Position numbers and translations under genes: made by a program
IMG/VR virus record: IMGVR_UViG_3300033145_001218
Coordinates: 1-39,543 of that record
Source: a virus
Length of the DNA stretch: 39,543 nucleotides
Direction: 5' to 3' (one strand)
Shown: piece after piece, positions 1-8,226 of the stretch
Layout of the letters: each line of letters starts with the position of its first letter
Numbering within the stretch: the stretch's first letter is position 1
Notes under the pieces: generated by a model
Told to the model about the DNA's origin: nothing
The model's database searches: none
Seen by the model: only the letters and a program-made list of their open reading frames with translations

Positions 1-40
1 TTGGACTCGCAAATCGCGAGAAAAAAACCCCAATAATTAA
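1..40. other. Non-coding left end upstream of terminase
   Basis: There is no gene here. A short hairpin (CTCGC at 6-10, GCGAG at 16-20, loop AAATC) is followed by an A-run and an AT-rich stretch. TAA at 38-40 is in frame with the terminase ORF and closes it upstream. There is no recognisable Shine-Dalgarno for the first gene. If the molecule is circular or cohesive-ended, this joins the 121-base non-coding right end and makes a gap of about 160 bases between the last gene and terminase, where a packaging signal would be expected. That role is inferred from position. Confidence 0.5.
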
Positions 41-2164
41 ATGACGGCCGCAGCCAAAAAAAAGAAAACGGCGCCGGGCCCCAAGCCTGGGACGAAATCC
101 GTGTGCAAAACCAAGGCCGGCGCCAAGAGACCGAAGGGCGCAAAGGTAAAAGCGCGTGCCGAGTTCAAGCGACGCATGGGTGCGGCCGATGTAGAGCCCG
201 CCGCAAGGAAGCTGATTGAGGCCGACTGGATCTCCCTGACGCTGCAGCTCGTCGACATCCAAGCCCTCGCCGACGCAGGTGTGGCCAGCACCAGGGATCG
301 CGAGATTTCCAACACCACACGCCGCCAGCGCGACAAGCTCGAGGCGAAGGTGACAGGCGAGAAACCGCCGGAGGAGAAGACCCCCCTCGACGCTTCTGAC
401 CGCCGCGCCTTTTGTGAACGCCACCTCACGACACCTGACGGCGATCGTTTTTCGTTGAAGAGCCGCGAGTGGCAGCAGACGCATTTCTGGTCTGCGCTCG
501 ACGGCTACAAGCTCTGGCCCATCGACCGTGACCGCCTATGCCGGCAGTGCACAGCTCGAGCCGGCACGATTGTGGAAAGTGTCCACGCAGCCGACGAGTC
601 GCGGGCCGAAGAGCACGCCGAGACCAATGGCGGTTGCCGGGGGCTCCACTCGCACATGATCTGGCTGGTGCTCCTCCAGCTCAAACGCCGCCAGGGCAAG
701 ACCACAGGCTTCGCCGGCTACGCGATTTCGTCGATGTTTCGCCAGACGCGCGAGTCATACGCTTGGATCGCCGGCAGTGAGGACCAGGCAGAAGAGCTCT
801 TCATCAAAAACTTCGCCGGGATGCTCGACGACACGGTGAAGGAACATCTCGACGTGGGTCGAACCGGGTTCTCGAACCCCGCGGCTGTTTCCGACTTCAA
901 ACTGTTTCCGTGCTCGATGGCCGGCGCCACCGGCGGTGGCAAGTCGGTGGTCGGGATCGACGAGGCACGCGCCGTTCCATGGAAGATTGTGGCCGCCCTC
1001 ATTCCACAGACCCACGACCGCAACGGGTGGAGGTGCCCGTCCGGCGTGCTGGGGCACGCGTGGTCGACTGGCGATCTCGAGTTACTCGAGGGCGCCGAAG
1101 GCACCGCCGTTGACCCGCGCCAGGAGCGGTACCACCAGACATGCAACGTCTGCGGCCGCCCCGCCGAACCGTGGTGTGGCCGCGTGGTCGCGATGAGCTC
1201 GGCTCAAGAGCTCGACGGTACCGACGCCGATTGGTTCCACAACATCTGCGACAGCGCCGAGGCCGACCCACAACCCGACGTGCACGTCTTCCGTACGACA
1301 CAGAACCTCAACCCGAAGGTGAAGACGCAGATCGTCAGCAGGACCCAGACCTTCTTTTCGAAGGTCGACGGTCTCGGCGACCACATCGGAATTGAGACAG
1401 GCGGTGTCTCGCGAAAGAAGGGTGAGCCGTTCCTTACCGATGCACAGATCAAGGCGGTCGAGGACCGCGCGATCGAGAGCCGCGACAGCGGCATCAGGCC
1501 GGCTGTTGGTTTCCTCGACACGTCCGAGACCAGCGAGCTCACCAGTCTGGTCATATTCGAGGACGACGCGTGCGACGACGAGCGGCCGTGGCATCGGATC
1601 ATTGAGGCCCACATCAAGATCTGGGACCCGAAGAAGATGGGCGGCGTGATCGACGAGTTTGAGGTCGAGGCCTATCTGCGCGACATCGTGCCCGACTTTG
1701 GCCTGATCTCGCTGCGCATCGATGACCGGCTGCGGCCATGGGCCCGCTCGCTGATTAAGCGGCTCAAGACATCCAAGGATGTTCCATGGAAGGCGATTGT
1801 AAGAGGATGCAACGAGAAGGGCGATAGGTGGCACGGGTCGGAGCGTCGGCTCGCCTGGGAGAAGTTCGACGAGCGCGCGCTAGGCCACACCATCCGCCTG
1901 ATCCCGAACAAGCGCCAGCGTGAGGAGCTCCAGAACGCCAGGCGGTTCTACGACCCCGAGGGCGCGGTGGACGTGAGGGAGCCGAATCGCAAGGTGAAGC
2001 ATCTGGACGTGGCCGAGGGCGTGGCGTCGTGCTGCCTAATGGTGCACGAGATTTCGCAGAAACCGAAACGCCGCGGGATGGCGGCCGTAGGCGCGCGGTC
2101 GGGGGCGAGAGCCAAACTGCGATCCCTTCGCCGGGGGCGAGGGAGAATGGGTGACGACTGGTGA
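41..2164 (+). CDS. terL: Terminase large subunit
   Basis: This is the packaging motor: an ATPase that drives DNA into the prohead and a nuclease that cuts the concatemer. The 707-residue product has a lysine-rich N-terminus (about residues 1-45), a Walker A-like RRQGKTT (about 213-219) and a Walker B-like VVGIDEA (about 304-310). The C-terminal half carries nuclease-type acidic positions, including D in GFLDTSE, D in RIDDR and D in HLDVAEG. Two CxxC pairs (C167/C170 and about C367/C370) suggest zinc-binding insertions, which is unusual for the family. The next gene starts on its stop codon and the portal follows, as expected for a packaging module. ATG 41 is the first possible start but lacks a Shine-Dalgarno; ATG at 176 is an alternative. 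No small terminase subunit was recognised. Confidence 0.9.
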   Translation: MTAAAKKKKTAPGPKPGTKSVCKTKAGAKRPKGAKVKARAEFKRRMGAADVEPAARKLIEADWISLTLQLVDIQALADAGVASTRDREISNTTRRQRDKLEAKVTGEKPPEEKTPLDASDRRAFCERHLTTPDGDRFSLKSREWQQTHFWSALDGYKLWPIDRDRLCRQCTARAGTIVESVHAADESRAEEHAETNGGCRGLHSHMIWLVLLQLKRRQGKTTGFAGYAISSMFRQTRESYAWIAGSEDQAEELFIKNFAGMLDDTVKEHLDVGRTGFSNPAAVSDFKLFPCSMAGATGGGKSVVGIDEARAVPWKIVAALIPQTHDRNGWRCPSGVLGHAWSTGDLELLEGAEGTAVDPRQERYHQTCNVCGRPAEPWCGRVVAMSSAQELDGTDADWFHNICDSAEADPQPDVHVFRTTQNLNPKVKTQIVSRTQTFFSKVDGLGDHIGIETGGVSRKKGEPFLTDAQIKAVEDRAIESRDSGIRPAVGFLDTSETSELTSLVIFEDDACDDERPWHRIIEAHIKIWDPKKMGGVIDEFEVEAYLRDIVPDFGLISLRIDDRLRPWARSLIKRLKTSKDVPWKAIVRGCNEKGDRWHGSERRLAWEKFDERALGHTIRLIPNKRQREELQNARRFYDPEGAVDVREPNRKVKHLDVAEGVASCCLMVHEISQKPKRRGMAAVGARSGARAKLRSLRRGRGRMGDDW

Positions 2165-2376
2165 CCTCGAGAGAGTTGACCCCCAGGGAGCTGGCCACCG
2201 AACTCAGCGTCCACTATGACACCGTGGTGCGCTGGTGCGCGGCGGCTGTCGACGGAGACACGACCTCGCGCCTGTTCGGGTTCGTCACGCGGAACATCAC
2301 CGGGCGTTATCAAATCAGGGAAGAAGTACTTCACGAGCTCCGAAAGGAGCAAACTAGATTGGAGATGCAACGATGA
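2161..2376 (+). CDS. Small helix-turn-helix protein
   Basis: A 71-residue protein starts at a GTG that overlaps the terminase stop (GTGA). The N-terminus (LTPRELATELSVHYDTVVRW) has the look of an excisionase/MerR-type helix-turn-helix, and the C-terminus is a charged helix (EEVLHELRKEQTRLEMQR). Its place between terminase and portal suggests a role in packaging-site recognition or in regulating this operon. A diverged small terminase is possible but not shown by sequence. The exact function is unknown. Confidence 0.7.
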   Translation: MTSRELTPRELATELSVHYDTVVRWCAAAVDGDTTSRLFGFVTRNITGRYQIREEVLHELRKEQTRLEMQR

Positions 2377-2756
2377 CCACAGAGGCGCACCTGCAGGCGG
2401 AGCTCGAGCAGCTCCATGACCGGATGGCCGAGATGGGGCTCCTTTCGCAACACCTCATCGACGTCGACGCCAAGGCAACGGCTCAGAGTGCCGGGCTGAG
2501 GGCCCTCTTGCTGCGCATTGTTTGCGCTCCGGATGAGGCCCTTCGCTCGCGGGCCACCGAGGCCGCGCGCCTATCGCTCGGTGCCGTCGACGGTGACGTC
2601 ATCGCCGGAGATGGCAATCAGTGGGATCTCCGGTGCGAGTGCGGCGCCAGCGAACAAAAGCGGTGGACGATTGGCGACGGCCTCGACATCCAGGTCGAGG
2701 AGTGCAGAGCCTGCAGCCGGCTGCAGGTCTTCCGTCTCGGGCCTCGGCCGGGCTGA
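2373..2756 (+). CDS. Coiled-coil/zinc-ribbon protein, unknown function
   Basis: A 127-residue protein is coupled to the preceding gene by an ATGA overlap. Residues 1-45 are predicted helical or coiled-coil (AELEQLHDRMAEMG). The C-terminal third has CEC (about residues 88-90) and CRAC (about 111-114), spaced like a small zinc ribbon. No family was recognised. Being in the packaging operon, it may act with terminase or portal, but that is inference from position only. Confidence 0.65.
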   Translation: MTTEAHLQAELEQLHDRMAEMGLLSQHLIDVDAKATAQSAGLRALLLRIVCAPDEALRSRATEAARLSLGAVDGDVIAGDGNQWDLRCECGASEQKRWTIGDGLDIQVEECRACSRLQVFRLGPRPG

Positions 2757-2856
2757 CCCAGCCAAAAAAGCGACATCCGGCCTCAGCTTTCTTTGGACCC
2801 GATCGCGACGCCTTGCTCCCTGAATTCTGGTACCTACCCGGCAAAACAAGAAAATA

Positions 2857-3039
2857 ATGACGGCATTGACCGGTTCAACGTTATTGACCGGTTTGACGTC
2901 ATTGACCGGTTTGCCCGCAGACGCCCGCCCCTCTTTCGTGTCACGCGAAAAGGGTGCCGTTGCTTGCGCTACTTCCGGAGTCGTGGACGAAGAGGTCACA
3001 CCTCCGCGTCGTCGGCCAGAGCAACGAGGAGAAGAGTGA
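2857..3039 (+). CDS. Possible short ORF overlapping the portal start
   Basis: A 60-codon ATG ORF spans the 18-bp repeats, which it translates as a six-residue periodicity (LTGSTL, LTGLTS, LTGLPA). It overlaps the proposed portal start in another frame. The start has only a weak purine-rich leader. A strong GAGGAG lies at 3026-3031, just before its stop, but serves no usable start in the portal frame. It may be a spurious reading of a regulatory region, so I give it low weight. Confidence 0.25.
   Translation: MTALTGSTLLTGLTSLTGLPADARPSFVSREKGAVACATSGVVDEEVTPPRRRPEQRGEE
2865..2911. repeat. Three 18-bp direct repeats with ACCGGT palindromes
   Basis: ATTGACCGGTT occurs at 2865-2875, 2883-2893 and 2901-2911, exactly 18 bp apart. 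Each unit contains the palindrome ACCGGT, and the spacers hold two more palindromes, AACGTT (2877-2882) and GACGTC (2895-2900). Palindrome centres therefore alternate every 8 and 10 bp. The array sits in the gap before the portal gene. Candidate roles are a protein-binding array (operator or packaging site) or, less likely, part of a small ORF. Confidence 0.8.
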
Positions 3040-4423
3040 TGCGGTAGCCACAAAAAGCCCTGAGCCCCGCCGGCGTACAACGCCACGCCGGCGGGCGAGG
3101 GGTGGCGCTGGCACTCTGATCTCGGCCGGCCTGATCGACGACATCGACCCCAACCGCAGCCTGCGGGGCTCGAAGTGGTACGGCGAGGTTGGGAAAATCG
3201 GCATCGCCGGTCAGATGATGCGCGACGCCCACGTCCGGCGCTCGGTCGATTCCTTGTGCGATATCCTCGTCAACGCCCGCTGGTCATTCGCCCCGGGCGC
3301 CAAGACCAAGCTCGGCCGAGAGGTCGCAGACTTCCTCAACATGGCGGTCATCGAGAGTCTGCCGTGGACCGACTACGTCCGGCGAATCACGCGCGGCTAC
3401 ATGGTGTACGGCTGTCATTTCGAAGAGGTGACCGACGACTTCGCCCCCATCGACGCGGGGCGGTTCCCCAACCACCTCGCCCCCGAGATGGCGCTGCTGC
3501 CGACTGGTTTCCACCACCGGCCGACGAGGTCGATCTCTCGCTGGTGGCAGAGCAAGCGATCCCCCGAACAGCTCGCGGCCGTCGAGCAGTACCTACAGGG
3601 TGGTGACAGGGAAAAGCCTGGGTTCCTCACGATCCCCGGCAACAGGTTGCTCCGCTGGACGTACGACCAGGAGGGCGCTGACTTCGAGGGCCTCGCATTG
3701 CTCCGCTCAGCCTATGGCCCGTGGAAAGTCAAGCTCGCCCTGATCGGCATCGACGCAATCAAACACGAAAGGTACGGAGTTCCCACACCAATCGGCACCT
3801 TCCCGGAGGGAACCGCCGACCCGGACATCGACGCCTTCGAGGAGGCTCTCGAGAACCTCCGAAGCCTCGCCAAGGGATACATCGCGCTCGAGGAGGGCTA
3901 CAAGGCCGAGCCGTTCGATGGCGGCGAGGCGAAGTCAACGAACCTCGGCGCCGCGATTCACTCCAAGAATGTCGACATCGCCTTCAACACTGGCACAGCC
4001 TTCATGCTGTTGGGGCAGGGCGGCGGCACCGGCAGCTACGCCCTCGGATCGACACAAGAGGGCGCGCTGAACAACGCGGCCGAGGCACAGTCTTCGTTCT
4101 TCTCGAACCGCATCAACTTCGGGTTCGACGGCTGGTCACTGGTCAAGCGAATCGTGCACGCGAACTACGGGTTGAGTGCGCCAATCCCCCGCCTCCGCGC
4201 GAAGAACCTCCCGACGCGGCCGTGGATCGAGACCATGCAAGCCTTCAGCAAGGGCGCGGTCGCCGGCGTCATGACCCCGGATGCACAGACCGAGGACGAC
4301 TTCCGGGACGCGATGGGTGTCGACCCTCACGACCCGACCACCGCCCGTAAGCGGCCGAGCAACATGGGCACTCCGCCGGCCAGCGGCAGCGCCGAGGAGG
4401 AGCAGACCAACGATGATCAGTGA
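2954..4423 (+). CDS. Portal protein, DUF935/Mu gp29-like
   Basis: The portal is the dodecameric ring at the capsid vertex through which DNA enters and to which the tail connects. The product resembles DUF935 portals, with segments such as GYMVYGCHFEEV and PGNRLLRWTYDQEGADF and a long C-terminal helical part. Its length (489 residues) fits the family. The first about 45 residues are basic and low in complexity. The start is uncertain: GTG 2954 opens the frame, but TTG 2960 has an AAAAGGG five bases upstream and is a good alternative. It is followed directly by the protease/scaffold gene, the usual order in Mu-like heads. A separate Mu gpF-like morphogenesis gene was not seen. Confidence 0.85.
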   Translation: MPLLALLPESWTKRSHLRVVGQSNEEKSDAVATKSPEPRRRTTPRRRARGGAGTLISAGLIDDIDPNRSLRGSKWYGEVGKIGIAGQMMRDAHVRRSVDSLCDILVNARWSFAPGAKTKLGREVADFLNMAVIESLPWTDYVRRITRGYMVYGCHFEEVTDDFAPIDAGRFPNHLAPEMALLPTGFHHRPTRSISRWWQSKRSPEQLAAVEQYLQGGDREKPGFLTIPGNRLLRWTYDQEGADFEGLALLRSAYGPWKVKLALIGIDAIKHERYGVPTPIGTFPEGTADPDIDAFEEALENLRSLAKGYIALEEGYKAEPFDGGEAKSTNLGAAIHSKNVDIAFNTGTAFMLLGQGGGTGSYALGSTQEGALNNAAEAQSSFFSNRINFGFDGWSLVKRIVHANYGLSAPIPRLRAKNLPTRPWIETMQAFSKGAVAGVMTPDAQTEDDFRDAMGVDPHDPTTARKRPSNMGTPPASGSAEEEQTNDDQ

Positions 4424-5741
4424 CCTGATCAGCGACCGCGTGTGGGCGATGGAGCCCGCAGCGCTCGAGACCTTCGCCGGCCTTCTCGTCGGCGCCAACC
4501 TCGACACCCTCGCGCCCACCGCCGCCGTCGCCCTCAAGGCGGCGTTTCCCGCGGCGCCGCTGGCGACACAACGGGTCAATGTGTCCGGTGGCGTGGCGAC
4601 CATTCCGATCCACGGCGTGATCTTCAAGGCTGTGCCGCCGCTCCTCCGCCTCTTCAGCGTGGCGGCGACCGGGACCGACGAAGTCCGTGTGATGATCGCG
4701 GCAGCGCTCGACGATCCAGAAGTCAAACGAATCCACCTCGATATCCACTCGCCCGGCGGCACGGTCCAAGGCGTCCAGGCTCTTGCCGAGGACATCCGCG
4801 ACGCCCGGGAGAAAAAGCAGATCACCGCCCACGCGGGCGACCTGATGGCGAGCTCGGCCTATTGGATTGGTTCACAGGCATCGAAGCTCACCGCAGGCGC
4901 CGCGGCCGCGGTCGGTTCGATTGGCATCTGCGTATTGATCACCGACAGAAGCGAGGCTGCTGCCGAGGCCGGCATCAAGGTCCACGTCGTTCGCAGTCAT
5001 CCCCTGAAGGGCATCGGCTCCGGTCTCGGCGACGTCACCGACGAGCAGCTCGCAGAGACCCAACGGCTGGTCGATTCGTACACGGCCATCTTCGTCGATG
5101 CGGTGGCCAAGGGGCGGGGGCTCACCACCGAAGAGGTGCAGAAACTCGCCACCGGCCAGGTGTGGCTCGGCGCCGACGCCAAGAAGCGAAAGCTCGTCGA
5201 CAAGATCGCCCGCGAACCGGCAGCGGCCGACGACGACCAACCCGAAGAAGAAGAACCCGCGCCGCTCGGCGCAACAACCCAACAGGAGTCTGAAATGGAT
5301 CCCAACGAAAAGGCCGAGCTGCTCGCGCGGATGACCAAGCTCGAGACCAAGGTGCAGAAGTCGGGCGAGGACCGCGACCAGGCGGTCAGCGCGATGCACC
5401 AGGTGCTGATGGCTCAGTACCGAGGACGCATCACGCCAGCCAACAAGGCATCGGTAGAGGAGTTTGCGGCGTTCTGCGGCAATGACGCCGAACGCCTCAA
5501 GGCTCACCTCGAGTCGCTGCCCCCGGCCAGCCGGCCGGAACAGGTTGGCGATGGCGGCGCTGGCCAGGGCAGTGCCCGGGCCAACGAGACCAACGACCCA
5601 GGCGAGGCAAAGGTCGAGCAGATGCTCGGGCTCGCCCCGGGGAGCATCCAGGCCTTCGAGGGCGTCACCGCCTTCGACCCCAACAGCCGGAGCTTCCGCC
5701 GCAAAGACGGCAGCCACTTCCGGATCGAGGAGGTGAAGTAA
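4413..5741 (+). CDS. S49-family head maturation protease with C-terminal scaffold
   Basis: A serine protease of the SppA/S49 type matures the prohead. The start is ATG 4413 inside the portal 3' end, preceded by GAGGAGG; this gives 442 residues. Family signatures are SPGG (oxyanion region), the nucleophile region MASSAYW with the serine, VGSIGI, and a lysine in HPLKGIG that matches the catalytic dyad layout. From about residue 295 the protein changes to a charged, helical, scaffold-like domain. This is the classic protease-scaffold fusion in which the C-terminal part is also made separately from an internal start. Confidence 0.88.
   Translation: MISDLISDRVWAMEPAALETFAGLLVGANLDTLAPTAAVALKAAFPAAPLATQRVNVSGGVATIPIHGVIFKAVPPLLRLFSVAATGTDEVRVMIAAALDDPEVKRIHLDIHSPGGTVQGVQALAEDIRDAREKKQITAHAGDLMASSAYWIGSQASKLTAGAAAAVGSIGICVLITDRSEAAAEAGIKVHVVRSHPLKGIGSGLGDVTDEQLAETQRLVDSYTAIFVDAVAKGRGLTTEEVQKLATGQVWLGADAKKRKLVDKIAREPAAADDDQPEEEEPAPLGATTQQESEMDPNEKAELLARMTKLETKVQKSGEDRDQAVSAMHQVLMAQYRGRITPANKASVEEFAAFCGNDAERLKAHLESLPPASRPEQVGDGGAGQGSARANETNDPGEAKVEQMLGLAPGSIQAFEGVTAFDPNSRSFRRKDGSHFRIEEVK
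5295..5741 (+). CDS. Internal-start scaffold protein nested in the protease gene
   Basis: An in-frame ATG at 5295 has an AGGAG (5284-5288) six bases upstream. That would produce a 148-residue protein identical to the C-terminal part of the protease fusion. It begins with a heptad-like helix (EKAELLARMTKLETKV) and contains a glycine/alanine-rich linker. Lambda C/Nu3 and Mu I/Z use the same arrangement, so this is most likely the free capsid scaffold. The Shine-Dalgarno and ATG are seen; the scaffold role is inferred from family precedent. Confidence 0.7.
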   Translation: MDPNEKAELLARMTKLETKVQKSGEDRDQAVSAMHQVLMAQYRGRITPANKASVEEFAAFCGNDAERLKAHLESLPPASRPEQVGDGGAGQGSARANETNDPGEAKVEQMLGLAPGSIQAFEGVTAFDPNSRSFRRKDGSHFRIEEVK

Positions 5742-6539
5742 ATGACCGCTCTCGCTGCCCAAAAAACCCTCGACATGTACGGCGCCCCGATCTGCGCCCG
5801 CAAGTACCTGATGAAGGCCAGCACCACTATCTACAGTGGCGGCCTCGTCATGGAGAACGCCGCGGGCACCACCGAGCCGGGTGCGTGTGGCACCACGTCA
5901 AGGCGTGTTGTCGGCGTGTCGGCCGAGAACAAGATCAGCGGCGCGAGCGCGCCGAGCTGGATCCAGGTCTACGAGGGATTCTTCTGGCTGACGGGCACAA
6001 GCCTCGGTCAGGACGACGTTGGCAACCCGGCCTTCGTCGTCGACGACGCGACGATCGAGGAGACCCCGCCGGTCAACACCATCCCCGCCGGGCTCATCGT
6101 CGAGTACTCCTCGGCGACCAAGGTGCTGGTGTTGGTGACCGCGGAGAACATGGCCGGTCGCGCCATCGTCGGGCGCCACAGCCTCGGCACTCGGTCCCTG
6201 GCCGCCATCGCAGACGGCGACATCTCGATCGGGTGGATCCCGGGCTTCTGGGGCCGCATCCTCGGCATCGAGGCAGAGGCGGTGGTCGTCGCGTCGACGG
6301 CCGACAAGGCGACGACCCTCACCGCTGAGATCGACACCACCGACGTCACCGGGGGCACGGTGACGCTCACCACGGCCGGGCTCGATACGATCGGTGACCG
6401 CATGGTGAGCGCGGCCATCCCGACCGCTGGAAACGTCTTCACGCCGTCCAGCGTCATCGACGTCGAGGCTTCCGCCACCGCCGCCTTCAGCGAAGGCGAA
6501 GCCGAGATCGCCCTCAAGTACGAGCAATTCCTCTTCTAG
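5742..6539 (+). CDS. Putative head decoration protein
   Basis: A 265-residue protein starts immediately after the protease stop. It is rich in small and beta-forming residues, with repeated short strands and no signal peptide. The N-terminal half resembles DUF2190-like decoration proteins (phrases such as SGGLVMENAAGTTEPGA and GVSAENKISGASAP). Position between scaffold/protease and major capsid protein is typical for a cement or decoration protein that stabilises the expanded capsid. The family match is from pattern memory; a minor head role cannot be excluded. Confidence 0.6.
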   Translation: MTALAAQKTLDMYGAPICARKYLMKASTTIYSGGLVMENAAGTTEPGACGTTSRRVVGVSAENKISGASAPSWIQVYEGFFWLTGTSLGQDDVGNPAFVVDDATIEETPPVNTIPAGLIVEYSSATKVLVLVTAENMAGRAIVGRHSLGTRSLAAIADGDISIGWIPGFWGRILGIEAEAVVVASTADKATTLTAEIDTTDVTGGTVTLTTAGLDTIGDRMVSAAIPTAGNVFTPSSVIDVEASATAAFSEGEAEIALKYEQFLF

Positions 6540-6558
6540 AGGGCAAAGGAGCTGACAG

Positions 6559-7500
6559 ATGCCAATCTATGCACCCACCACCCTCGAGAAAGGTCTGCGG
6601 ACCTTGTTCCTGCATACCCTCGCGGGGATGCAGGCCAAGACGCTGATCGGTCTGATCGCATCGATCGAGACGACCGCCGCGGACTCCGAGAAATTCATTC
6701 ATCTGGGTCAGCCGCCGCAGATGCAGCCCTTCAAGGGCGACATCGAATACGGCGATCTGACCGAGGCCGGCTACACCATCACCCCGGAGCAGTACGCCGG
6801 TGGCCTCGTGGTGCGCCGCAAGGACCTGATCAACGACCAGACCGGCGGCATCCGAATGCGGGTGATGCAACTCGCCGCGGTGGCCTCGCGCCACGCCGAC
6901 AAGCTGGGCATCCAGGCGCTGGTCAACGGCACGTCGTCCACCATCGGTCTCTGCTACGACGGGGTGTCGTACTACAACGATGCTCATCCGGCCCGCAAAG
7001 GCGAAGGCGGCACCCAGGACAACCTGCTGGCCGGGTCCGGAACCTCGAGCGCAAACGTGGTGACCGATATCACCCAGGCGCTCACCTATTTCGGCAATGC
7101 CGTGGCCGAAAACGGCGAGCCGTACTTCGACGACGCCGAGCCCCGAGAGATCACCTTCGCCTTCCCTTGGGCGCTGATCGGCGCGTTCAAGACGGCAACC
7201 GGCGCCAAGGAGCTCAGCGGCACGACCAACGTCGTCATCGACGGTATCCGCGTTCGGTTGGTGCCGAGCGGTCGGCTCTATAAGGAGAGCGCGGACGCCA
7301 ACGATTGGTATGCCCTGCGCACGGACATGCCGGTCAAGCCGCTGATCCAACTGATCCGCGAGGGAGTGAGCTTCCACGCCCAGGAGAGCGACGCGAGCGA
7401 CAGCGTCTTCGATCACGACCTCTACAAGTACAAGACCATGGTCTACCACACCGTCAAGTACGGGCCGTGGCAGATGGCCTGCAAGTTCGTCAACACCTGA
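6559..7500 (+). CDS. Major capsid protein, Mu gpT-like
   Basis: This 313-residue protein forms the capsid shell. It resembles the Mu-like major head subunit family: an N-terminal helix (TLEKGLRTLFLHTLAGM), then GDIEYGDLTEAGYTITPEQYAGGLVVRRKD (residues about 56-85, as two adjacent strands and a loop), and a C-terminal YKTMVYHTVKYGPWQM. A strong Shine-Dalgarno (AAAGGAG) precedes ATG 6559. It lies downstream of protease/scaffold and decoration genes, as in other Mu-like heads. A perfect 10-bp hairpin follows it. Confidence 0.88.
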   Translation: MPIYAPTTLEKGLRTLFLHTLAGMQAKTLIGLIASIETTAADSEKFIHLGQPPQMQPFKGDIEYGDLTEAGYTITPEQYAGGLVVRRKDLINDQTGGIRMRVMQLAAVASRHADKLGIQALVNGTSSTIGLCYDGVSYYNDAHPARKGEGGTQDNLLAGSGTSSANVVTDITQALTYFGNAVAENGEPYFDDAEPREITFAFPWALIGAFKTATGAKELSGTTNVVIDGIRVRLVPSGRLYKESADANDWYALRTDMPVKPLIQLIREGVSFHAQESDASDSVFDHDLYKYKTMVYHTVKYGPWQMACKFVNT

Positions 7501-7519
7501 GTTCTGGAACCCCTTGCGT

Positions 7520-7545
7520 GGTGCGGGCGGTCGGTCGCCCGCACC
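7520..7545 (+). promoter_or_regulatory. 10-bp perfect hairpin after the capsid gene
   Basis: GGTGCGGGCG (7520-7529) and CGCCCGCACC (7536-7545) form a perfect stem with a six-base loop, starting 20 bases after the capsid stop. There is no T-run, so it is not a standard intrinsic terminator. A role in protecting the highly expressed capsid mRNA or reducing read-through is plausible. Confidence 0.6.
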
Positions 7546-7564
7546 CACCCGTCGGAGACTGACC

Positions 7565-8215
7565 ATGTACCTGCTGCGAATGAAGACCGGGGGCACCTGC
7601 CTCATGCGCGACACCGCCCGCCAGGGGACGCCGGCGGCCAAGGGCGATCCAATGCTCGAAGTCCCGCCCTGGGACTATGCGTTGTTCGAGAACCTGCCGG
7701 CTCGCGTCGAGCCGAGCGGCAACGCCGAGATCGAGGTGCACGCCGTTGCCGACCTCGAGGCGGCGCGGAGGTTGCGTGACTCCTTGATTGAGAGCATCCA
7801 CGCTGAGCGAGCGTCGGCCTTGAACTACAAGTCCGAGGTGCAACTCAAGATCGACCGCCTCATGGGGCGCGCGCCACCGCCCGACGAGGACGAGCTCGCG
7901 AAGGCTGAGGCCGAGACGGCCGAGGCCCAGAGAAAGCCGCCGGCGATCCAGGCCCGGATCGACAAGATGCTCGGCCGCGAGCCGGAGACCTCAGCCGAGA
8001 GCGCCGAAGCGAAGGCAGAGGCCGAAGCGAAGGCAGAGGCCGAAGCGAAGGCAGAGGCCGAAGCGAAGGCAGAGGCCGAAGCGAAGGCAGAGGCCGAAGC
8101 GAAGGCAGGGGCCGAAGCGAAGGCAGAGGCCGAAGCGAAGGCAGGGGCCGAAGCGAAGGCAGGGGCCGAAGCGAAGAACAAGAACAGCAAGAGCGGCAAG
8201 GGCCGCCGCCGCTAG
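7565..8215 (+). CDS. Structural-region protein with C-terminal AEAKAE helix repeats
   Basis: The preferred start is ATG 7565 (MYLLRMKTGG), because the GTG start at 7514 lies before the capsid hairpin. The 216-residue product has a small N-terminal domain, a charged helical middle with LIESIHAERASALNYKSEVQ, and then about ten tandem AEAKA(E/G) hexapeptides that should form a long single alpha-helix, ending in a basic tail (KNKNSKSGKGRRR). It lies between the capsid and the head-tail connector genes. The function is unknown; a head-associated or neck protein is likely by position. The repeat length may vary among relatives. Confidence 0.75.
   Translation: MYLLRMKTGGTCLMRDTARQGTPAAKGDPMLEVPPWDYALFENLPARVEPSGNAEIEVHAVADLEAARRLRDSLIESIHAERASALNYKSEVQLKIDRLMGRAPPPDEDELAKAEAETAEAQRKPPAIQARIDKMLGREPETSAESAEAKAEAEAKAEAEAKAEAEAKAEAEAKAEAEAKAGAEAKAEAEAKAGAEAKAGAEAKNKNSKSGKGRRR
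8003..8176 (+). repeat. Tandem 18-bp coding repeat (about 9.7 units)
   Basis: The unit GCCGAAGCGAAGGCAGAG repeats without interruption. Nine full copies and a partial tenth encode AEAKAE or AEAKAG. The only changes are A-to-G substitutions in the last codon (units 6, 8 and 9). The near identity at nucleotide level points to recent expansion by slippage or recombination. It is inside the gene, not a CRISPR array. Confidence 0.92.
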
Positions 8216-8226
8216 GTCGTGCTGCT

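Noticed and set aside
6514-7641. 375-residue open frame on the minus strand
   Set aside because: It is antisense to the major capsid gene, and composition explains the openness.
8003-8176. Short tandem repeat array as a possible CRISPR
   Set aside because: Units are contiguous, have no spacers and lie in frame in a coding sequence.
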